Shown: positions 5,951 to 10,928 of the stretch, in pieces
Layout of the letters: the number at the start of each line of letters is the position of its first letter
How positions within the stretch are numbered: position 1 is the stretch's first letter
Source: Candidatus Galloscillospira excrementavium
GTDB taxonomy: Bacteria; Bacillota; Clostridia; Oscillospirales; Oscillospiraceae
Length of the DNA stretch: 10,928 nt
Direction: 5' to 3'
Assembly (NCBI GenBank): GCA_018711785.1
Contig: DVHW01000151.1
Span: forward strand, 1 to 10,928
Notes under the pieces: model-generated
What the model was told of the DNA's origin: nothing
Seen by the model: the letters and a program-made list of their open reading frames with translations, nothing else
Databases searched by the model: none
Made by a program: the position numbers and the translations under genes

Positions 5951-6711
5951 GTGCCGTACAGCACCGTCCCGTCCGGCAGGGCGAAGCGCCCCTCCAGACC
6001 GGGGGCCTGGTCCAGCGCCCCGGCGGTCATGCGGTAGAACACCCGCTCCCCCTCCAGCATCTCGGCCTCCACCAGAAGGCCGGTGCTGACCGAGACCCAG
6101 TAGCGCTCCACATAGCCCAGCTCCCCGCCGGACGCCTCCACATAGACGCAGGATTGGCCGTTCCGGTCCTCATAGCCGGCGGCGGTGATGTTCTCCTGCG
6201 CCAGGGCCAGCACGTCCTCATAGGTGAGGATGCGCTGGCCTTCAATGTCGTCCGAGCGGTCGTCCGCCGGCCAGGAGAGGGCCTCCCGGTCCCCGCTGTA
6301 CCAGCGGTAGACCGTGCCGTCCCCCACCAGGGTGACCTGGGTCTCTCCTCCCGGCAGGGTGGTCTCAGTCCGGGTCCAGCCGCCGGAGACCCACACCCGG
6401 CTGGTCAGGGCGTCCTCCGTGCCGTCGGCGCGGTAGGTAGCCACCGTGACCTCCCGGTAATAGCTCTCCGGGCGGGAGAGGGTCTCAATCACCGCCTGCA
6501 CGGTCTCCGGCGTGACCTTCACCCGGACGATGTGCTCCGGCTCGGCGGTCTCACTCCCCTGATTCGGGTCGGAGGTGCCGCTGGGAGCGGCGTCCGGAAA
6601 GTGGACCTCCGGCGTGGTGCCGAAGAGGTTGAGGCCAAAGCTGGAGAATACCGCCACCGCGATGACAATGGCGATAAGAACCACCAGCACGGTCCGGTTT
6701 CGGTTTTCCAT
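5947..6711 (-). CDS. Membrane-anchored extracytoplasmic protein of unknown function (possible LolA/RseB-like fold)
   Basis: This 254-residue protein has one N-terminal membrane anchor (about 7-31) after a short basic tail, and no lipobox cysteine. A Pro/Ser/Gly/Thr/Glu-rich linker (about 32-58) follows. The outer domain (about 60-254) alternates beta-strand-like segments with patterns such as SRVWVSGGWTRTET, VTLVGDGTVYRWYSGD, CVYVEASGG and ERYWVSVSTGLLVEAEM. This strand order, in which a modified substrate-like phrase is followed by a statement-like beta meander, recalls the half-barrel of LolA, RseB and related lipid-binding proteins, but it is a fold guess and not a family assignment. ATG 6711 is preceded on the minus strand by a G-rich site (6725-6717) five bases away. 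It starts 42 bases after the epimerase stop and probably ends the same transcript. No terminator follows it; its stop overlaps the convergent plus-strand gene. Confidence 0.78.
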   Translation of the reverse strand: MENRNRTVLVVLIAIVIAVAVFSSFGLNLFGTTPEVHFPDAAPSGTSDPNQGSETAEPEHIVRVKVTPETVQAVIETLSRPESYYREVTVATYRADGTEDALTSRVWVSGGWTRTETTLPGGETQVTLVGDGTVYRWYSGDREALSWPADDRSDDIEGQRILTYEDVLALAQENITAAGYEDRNGQSCVYVEASGGELGYVERYWVSVSTGLLVEAEMLEGERVFYRMTAGALDQAPGLEGRFALPDGTVLYGT

Positions 6712-6753
6712 CGGCGCTCCCCCCTCTCCCTGCCTTTCATTTGCCCGCCGCCG

Positions 6754-7899
6754 CTATGCCATGAACTCCTCCGGCGCTGTCTCCCGCTGCCCCCACTGCC
6801 AGGCAATGGCGTCCGCGATGCGCGCGCAGGCCCGGCCGTCGCCGTAGGGGTTGACCGCGTGGGCCATGGCGGCGTAGGCGCCCTCATCCTGAAGGAGCTG
6901 CGCCGCCAGGCGGTAGACGGCCTCCTCCTCGGTGCCCGCCAGGCGGGCCGTCCCGGCGGAGACCGCCTCGGGCCGCTCGGTCTCCCGCCGGAGGACAAGC
7001 ACCGGCTTGCCCAGGGCGGGGGCCTCCTCCTGGAGCCCGCCGGAGTCGGTCATCACAAAGCAGCACCGGGCCATCAGGTTGTGCATCTCCACCACGTCCA
7101 GCGGCGCGATGAGGTGGATGCGGGGGTGGCCCCCCAGATAGGTCTTTGCCGCCTCCTGCACCACCGGCGACAGGTGGACCGGGTACACCAGCTCCACCTC
7201 CGCAAAGTCGTCGGCCAGACGCCGCAGGGCGGTCATGATGTGGGTCATGGGCTCGCCGTAGTTCTCCCGGCGGTGGCAGGTCACCAGGATGATCTTTCTG
7301 CCCGCAAAGTCCAGATCATTCAGGCTCTCCGTTGTAAAGCGGTAGTCCTTGCGTACCGTTGTCCTGAGGGCGTCGATCACCGTATTTCCGGTGACGAACA
7401 CCCCTTCGGTGATGCCCTCCCGGGCCAGGTTCGACCGGTTGGAGGCGGTGGGGCAGAAGTGGAGCTGTGCGATGTCCCCCACCAGCCGGCGGTTCATCTC
7501 CTCCGGGAAGGGGGAGTACCGGTCCCAGGTGCGCAGGCCGGCCTCTACATGGCCCACGGGGATCTGGTAGTAGAAGGCCGCCAGGGCCCCGGCAAAGGTG
7601 GTGGAGGTGTCCCCATGGACCAGCACCAGGTCGGGCCTGGCCCGGTCGAGCACATCCTCCATTCCCAGAAGGCACTTGGAGGTGATGGTGGACAGGGTCT
7701 GCCGGGGCTCCATGATGTTCAGGTCGTAGTCCGGGGCGATGTGAAAGATGTCCAGCACCGAGTCCAGCATCTGCCGGTGCTGGGCGGTGACGCAGCAGAG
7801 GCTCTCGAACTCCGCCCGCCGCTCCAGCTCCCGCACCAGGGGGGCCATCTTGATGGCCTCGGGCCGGGTGCCGAAGATGGTCATGACTCGGATGCTCAA
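6754..7899 (-). CDS. wecB: UDP-N-acetylglucosamine 2-epimerase (non-hydrolysing)
   Basis: This enzyme (WecB/MnaA) interconverts UDP-GlcNAc and UDP-ManNAc in the cytosol, supplying ManNAc for teichoic acid linkage units or other surface glycans. Its 381 residues match the family length. Motifs: GTRPEAIKMAP (10-20), HGDTST with D97, HVEAGLRT with E119, PFPEEMNRR with E133/E134, TCHRREN with H209, the nucleotide-binding TDSGGLQEE (284-292) and RETERPE (305-311). These correspond to the catalytic Asp, Glu, Glu and His known from E. coli WecB. The start is TTG 7899: GGAGG (7911-7907) lies seven bases before it, whereas the ATG five codons later would be too distant. Its TTG overlaps the stop of the upstream transferase gene as TTGA (7896-7899), so the two are translationally coupled and functionally linked. 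In a Gram-positive the symbol mnaA would be equally suitable. Confidence 0.96.
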   Translation of the reverse strand: MSIRVMTIFGTRPEAIKMAPLVRELERRAEFESLCCVTAQHRQMLDSVLDIFHIAPDYDLNIMEPRQTLSTITSKCLLGMEDVLDRARPDLVLVHGDTSTTFAGALAAFYYQIPVGHVEAGLRTWDRYSPFPEEMNRRLVGDIAQLHFCPTASNRSNLAREGITEGVFVTGNTVIDALRTTVRKDYRFTTESLNDLDFAGRKIILVTCHRRENYGEPMTHIMTALRRLADDFAEVELVYPVHLSPVVQEAAKTYLGGHPRIHLIAPLDVVEMHNLMARCCFVMTDSGGLQEEAPALGKPVLVLRRETERPEAVSAGTARLAGTEEEAVYRLAAQLLQDEGAYAAMAHAVNPYGDGRACARIADAIAWQWGQRETAPEEFMA

Positions 7900-9014
7900 G
7901 GCTCTTCCTCCCCCTCCGGCTCCGGCTCCTGCTCCGCGCCGTGCCCGCCGCCGCTCCGGCCGCCGTTTTTCTTGTCGTTGTTGTTGATGAAGATGAGCCC
8001 CGCCACCCCGGCGGCGGCGCAGAGGGCCAGCAGGAAGAGCATGGCCTTCACCGCCCCCACCGAGGTGAGCACCACGGCGCTCAGGCCCAGGATGGCGCTG
8101 ATGATATAGAGCACCGCCACCGCCTGCTTCTGGGAGAAGCCCATGTCGATGAGCCGGTGGTGGACGTGGCTCCGGTCGGCGTGCATGGGGCTCTGGCCGT
8201 GGGCGATGCGGCGGATGAAGGCGAAGCAGGTGTCAAAGATGGGCAGGCCCAGCATGAGGAAGGGCACGGCGAAGGAGATGATGGTGTAGAACTTGAACAG
8301 CCCCTGGATGGACACCACCGCCAGGATGTAGCCCAGGAAGGTGGAGCCCGTGTCCCCCATGAAGATCTTGGCCGGGTTCAGGTTGTAGGGCAGAAAGCCG
8401 ATGCAGGCGCCCGCCAGCGCCCCCATGAGGATGGCGATGGGCCCCTCGCTGACCGTGAGGGCGATGACCAGCAGGGTCATGGAGCTGATGGTGGACACCC
8501 CGCAGGCCAGGCCGTCCAGCCCGTCGATGAGGTTGACCGCGTTGGTGATGGCCACGATCCAGATGACGGTGACCGGCCAGGACAGCCAGCCCAGGTCCCA
8601 GTAGGGGTTGCTGGAGAAGATATTGGGGTTGGAGAGGGTCTCGATCAAATTCCCGGAAAAGACGGCGATCAGGGCCGCCACGATCTGGACGATGAATTTG
8701 AACCAGGCCTTCAGGGAGTAGATGTCGTCAAAGATCCCCAGCACCACGATGATGACCGCCCCCAGGAGCATACCCTGGATCTCCCCGGTGATGGGCACGA
8801 AGATCAGGGCGCTGAGGAGAAAACCCAGGAAAATGGCCAGGCCGCCCATCCGGGGGATCGGGTGGTTGTGCATCCGGCGGTTGTCCTTGGGGACATCCAC
8901 CGCCCCCACCCGCTGGGCCAGGTTCTTCACCACCGGAGTGGCCACGAAGGACACCACCAGGGCCACTGCCAAGGCGGCGGCGGCCAGGCCGATCTGCTGC
9001 AATTCGATGTTCAT
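7896..9014 (-). CDS. wecA: WecA/TagO-type polyprenyl-phosphate N-acetylhexosamine-1-phosphate transferase
   Basis: This integral membrane enzyme of the MraY/WecA family transfers GlcNAc-1-phosphate (or a related sugar) from UDP-sugar to undecaprenyl phosphate, the first committed step of wall teichoic acid or other lipid-linked glycan synthesis. The 372 residues form about ten to eleven membrane spans. Motifs: PRMGG (54-58), F95-D-D-I-Y99 with the Mg-binding Asp pair, N161-L-I-D-G-L-D-G168, PAKIFMGDTGS (214-224), and the WecA-type HADRSHVHHRL (278-288), which carries the HxxxxHxH cluster and separates it from MraY. The C-terminus carries an extra hydrophilic tail (about 346-372) ending in EPEPEGEEEP, not needed in the core fold. 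ATG 9014 has TAGGAG (9032-9027), 12 bases upstream. It follows trpS by 52 bases with no terminator. Substrate specificity and pathway are inferred from the epimerase neighbour; tagO would be an alternative symbol. Confidence 0.94.
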   Translation of the reverse strand: MNIELQQIGLAAAALAVALVVSFVATPVVKNLAQRVGAVDVPKDNRRMHNHPIPRMGGLAIFLGFLLSALIFVPITGEIQGMLLGAVIIVVLGIFDDIYSLKAWFKFIVQIVAALIAVFSGNLIETLSNPNIFSSNPYWDLGWLSWPVTVIWIVAITNAVNLIDGLDGLACGVSTISSMTLLVIALTVSEGPIAILMGALAGACIGFLPYNLNPAKIFMGDTGSTFLGYILAVVSIQGLFKFYTIISFAVPFLMLGLPIFDTCFAFIRRIAHGQSPMHADRSHVHHRLIDMGFSQKQAVAVLYIISAILGLSAVVLTSVGAVKAMLFLLALCAAAGVAGLIFINNNDKKNGGRSGGGHGAEQEPEPEGEEEP

Positions 9015-9066
9015 GCGCGCTCTATGCTCCTATCCGTGTGCGTTGGTCCCGCCGGGTCGAGGACTC

Positions 9067-10071
9067 TCACCGGGCCACAAATCCGATCTTTTTGTACACC
9101 TTGCGCAGGGTCTTGTTCGCCACATAGGCGGCCTTCTCCGCGCCGGCGCGGTACACTGTCTCCAGGTAGGCCTTGTCCGCCAGGATGCGCCCGGCCTCCT
9201 CCCGGATGGGGCGCAGAGCCTCGATGACGGCCTCCCCCACGGCGGGCTTGAAGGCGCCGTAGCCCTTGCCGTCGAACTCTGCCTCGATCTCCTCGAAGGT
9301 CTTTCCGGTGACGGCAGAGTAGATGTTCATGAGATTGGCCACCCCGGGCTTGGCCGCCGGATCGTAGCGGACGCAGCGCTCGGTGTCGCTGTCGGTGACC
9401 GCCCGCTTGAACTTGCGCTGGATGTCCTCCGGCTTCTCCATCAGGAACACGCAGCCGTCGGGAATGGACTTGCTCATCTTGCCCGTGGGGTCGGTCAGGC
9501 CCATGATCCGGGCCCCGGCCTTGGGGATATAGGGCTCTGGGATCTTGAACACGTCCCCGTAGACGTGGTTGAACCGCTGGGCCACGTTCCGGGTCAACTC
9601 CACGTGCTGCTTCTGGTCCTCCCCCACCGGAACATAGTCGGGCTGGTAGAGCAGGATGTCGGCCGCCATCAGGCAGGGGTAGGTGAAGAGCCCGCCGTTG
9701 ATGTTGTCCTTGTGCTTGGCCGACTTGTCCTTGAACTGGGTCATGCGGGAGAGCTCCCCGAACATGGTGTAGCAGTTGAGCACCCAGCCCAGCTCGGCGT
9801 GGGCGGGGACGTGAGACTGGATGAAGAGGGTGTTCTTCTCCGGGTCCAGGCCGCAGGCGATATACTGGGCCAGCTGCTCCAGGGTCCGCCGGCGCAGGTC
9901 GGCCGGATTCTGGCGCACCGTGATGGTGTGCATGTCGGCCATGAAGTAATAGCAGTCAAACTCCTCCGACCGGGCCCCCCAGTTGCGGATGGCCCCCAGG
10001 TAGTTGCCCAGGTGCAGGTCCCCGCTGGGCTGGATGCCGGAGAGCATGACTTTTTTCTGGTTCGCTTCCAT
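9067..10071 (-). CDS. trpS: Tryptophanyl-tRNA synthetase
   Basis: TrpRS charges tRNA-Trp with tryptophan in the cytosol. The 334 residues are typical of the bacterial class Ic enzyme. The opening GIQPSGDLHLGNYLG (12-26) holds the HIGH-type motif HLGN (20-23). The central signature GLFTYPCLMAADILLYQ is followed by VPVGEDQKQH, and KMSKS is intact at 198-202. The start is ATG 10071, with GAGGTG (10083-10078) six bases upstream. An in-frame ATG at 10197 would add 42 unrelated residues and lies upstream of the mapped promoter, so it is excluded. The gene heads a minus-strand run with the glycan genes and is divergent from gltX. The predicted leader of about 57 bases is too short for a T-box, so the regulation usual for many Firmicute synthetase genes is not present here. 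Confidence 0.97.
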   Translation of the reverse strand: MEANQKKVMLSGIQPSGDLHLGNYLGAIRNWGARSEEFDCYYFMADMHTITVRQNPADLRRRTLEQLAQYIACGLDPEKNTLFIQSHVPAHAELGWVLNCYTMFGELSRMTQFKDKSAKHKDNINGGLFTYPCLMAADILLYQPDYVPVGEDQKQHVELTRNVAQRFNHVYGDVFKIPEPYIPKAGARIMGLTDPTGKMSKSIPDGCVFLMEKPEDIQRKFKRAVTDSDTERCVRYDPAAKPGVANLMNIYSAVTGKTFEEIEAEFDGKGYGAFKPAVGEAVIEALRPIREEAGRILADKAYLETVYRAGAEKAAYVANKTLRKVYKKIGFVAR

Positions 10072-10134
10072 GGTAAACACCTCATAGAAAGGGGAGGCAG
10101 CTGCGCCAGTCCCCGCCAAATTTTGTTTCAAATT

Positions 10135-10163
10135 ATCATACCACATCCCGCACCGCTTGACAA
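10135..10163 (-). promoter_or_regulatory. trpS promoter
   Basis: On the minus strand, TTGTCA (10163-10158) and TATGAT (10140-10135) are separated by exactly 17 bases. The start point would be near 10128, leaving a leader of about 57 bases. The -35 overlaps the -35 of the divergent gltX promoter by five bases. Confidence 0.85.
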
Positions 10164-10185
10164 GTTTTACCCGCCCGGATAGAAT
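10157..10185 (+). promoter_or_regulatory. gltX promoter
   Basis: A consensus -35 TTGACA (10157-10162) and a -10 TAGAAT (10180-10185) are separated by exactly 17 bases. The start point would be near 10192, giving a short leader of about 27 bases with the ribosome binding site inside it. The -35 shares CTTGACAAG, an odd palindrome, with the opposing trpS promoter. Confidence 0.87.
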
Positions 10186-10218
10186 GGTCTCATGCAAACG
10201 ACCAAGGAGGAATCATCC

Positions 10219-10928
10219 GTGGATCAACAGTGGTTCAACGATATGGAAGCGCGCATCCCCCGGGGCGAGGTCCGCACCCGCTTCGCCCCCTCCCCCACCG
10301 GGTATATGCACATCGGCAACCTGCGCACCGCCCTCTACACCTGGCTCATCGCCCGGGGCCAGGGGGGGAAGTTCATCCTGCGCATCGAGGACACCGACCA
10401 GGGCCGCCTGGTAGAGGGCGCCACCGAGGTCATCTACAACACCCTGCGCAAGTGCGGCCTCACCTGGGACGAGGGCCCCGACGTGGGCGGCCCGGTGGGC
10501 CCCTACATCCAGACCCAGCGGCGGGACCTCTACGGCAAGTATGCCCAGCTCCTGGTGGAACAGGGCGCGGCCTACCGCTGTTTCTGCGACAAGGAGCGGC
10601 TGGACTCCCTGGGGGTGGGCGGCTACGACGGCCACTGCCGGGACCTCTCTCAGGCTGAGATAGACGAAAAACTCGCCGCCGGAGTTCCCTATGTCATCCG
10701 GCAGAAGATCCCCCGGGAGGGCTCCACCACCTTCCACGACGCGGTCTACGGAGACATCACGGTGGAGAACGCCACCCTGGACGACCAGGTGCTCATCAAG
10801 TCGGACGGCCTGCCCACCTACAACTTCGCCAACGTGGTGGATGACCACCTCATGGGCATCACCCACGTGGTCCGGGGCAGCGAGTACCTCTCCTCCGCCC
10901 CTAAGTACGACCTGCTCTACCAGGCCTT
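10219..10928 (+). CDS. gltX: Glutamyl-tRNA synthetase, N-terminal part (cut by window edge)
   Basis: GluRS charges tRNA-Glu (and, in organisms without GlnRS, often tRNA-Gln) with glutamate. The window holds the first 236 codons plus two bases and the frame stays open to the edge. The class I signature [14 protein letters not shown] has its HIGH motif at H31-N34. It is followed by [11 protein letters not shown], then a C121-x-C123 pair and GHC (C140) that could bind zinc as in other GluRS, then YVIRQKIP and [30 protein letters not shown] and the anticodon-binding domain lie beyond the edge. The start is GTG 10219 with AAGGAGG (10204-10210) eight bases upstream; the next ATG (10243) is less well placed. 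The RIEDTDQ pattern favours GltX over GlnS. It is divergent from trpS and read from the shared promoter region. Confidence 0.96.
   Translation, partial: MDQQWFNDMEARIPRGEVRTRFAPSPTGYMHIGNLRTALYTWLIARGQGGKFILRIEDTDQGRLVEGATEVIYNTLRKCGLTWDEGPDVGGPVGPYIQTQRRDLYGKYAQLLVEQGAAYRCFCDKERLDSLGVGGYDGHCRDLSQAEIDEKLAAGVPYVIRQKIPREGSTTFHDAVYGDITVENATLDDQVLIKSDGLPTYNFANVVDDHLMGITHVVRGSEYLSSAPKYDLLYQA

Noticed and set aside
9015..9066. Possible terminator or promoter between trpS and the transferase gene
   Set aside because: Only a five-base-pair stem with no T-run and no paired -35/-10 hexamers could be found.
10072..10156. T-box riboswitch upstream of trpS
   Set aside because: The region between the predicted start point and the ATG is about 57 bases, with no room for the specifier stem, T-box sequence and antiterminator.
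10072..10197. N-terminal extension of trpS by 42 residues
   Set aside because: The upstream ATG lies before the predicted transcription start, and the length from ATG 10071 already matches the family.
1..10928. Mobile element, prophage, CRISPR or defence island
   Set aside because: There is no integrase, transposase, direct-repeat array or attachment duplication. The tRNA-Ser 3' end is followed by its own terminator and a host-like gene, with no sign of an integrated element inside the window.

Overview
The window looks like a chromosomal housekeeping region from a GC-rich, gut-type member of the Clostridia (Oscillospiraceae-like, near Flavonifractor, Lawsonibacter or Oscillibacter). The grounds are strong AGGAGG-type ribosome binding sites, frequent GTG and TTG starts, perfect hairpin-plus-T terminators, sigma-A style promoters with 17-base spacers, a type III pantothenate kinase, and several small proteins of a kind I associate with Clostridia. 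The genus is inferred from overall resemblance and no search was run. I see no phage, insertion sequence, CRISPR array or defence locus.

Left part (1-3362, plus strand): a complete tRNA-Ser(GCU) with encoded CCA and a perfect terminator; a small HD-domain protein with its own terminator; a promoter driving a large membrane-anchored protein of unknown function with three transmembrane helices; and a promoter driving a small protein with an Ala/Lys-rich, histone-H1-like N-terminal half. A strong bidirectional terminator follows.

Middle (3404-5950): on the minus strand, a YfcE-type metallophosphoesterase gene is followed 36 bases later by coaX (pantothenate kinase, first step of CoA synthesis). 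Divergent from them on the plus strand is a compact run of three small genes of unknown function (93, 179 and 102 residues); the last two overlap by 8 bases. A perfect 18-base palindrome lies in the divergent gap.

Right part (5947-10928): on the minus strand, trpS, a WecA/TagO-type polyprenyl-phosphate sugar-1-phosphate transferase, a UDP-GlcNAc 2-epimerase (coupled to the previous gene by a TTGA overlap) and a membrane-anchored extracytoplasmic protein follow one another without a visible terminator. The transferase and epimerase should supply lipid-linked GlcNAc-phosphate and UDP-ManNAc for wall teichoic acid or another surface glycan. Divergent from trpS is gltX (glutamyl-tRNA synthetase), cut by the window edge. 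The trpS and gltX promoters are back to back and share one odd palindrome as overlapping -35 boxes, which is the clearest regulatory oddity in the window.

No gene-free stretch exceeds 300 bases; the longest, 2710-2903, holds a weak hairpin and a promoter. The window does not obviously contain a new multi-gene system. The least explained parts are the three-gene cluster at 4789-5950 and the large membrane protein at 904-2709.
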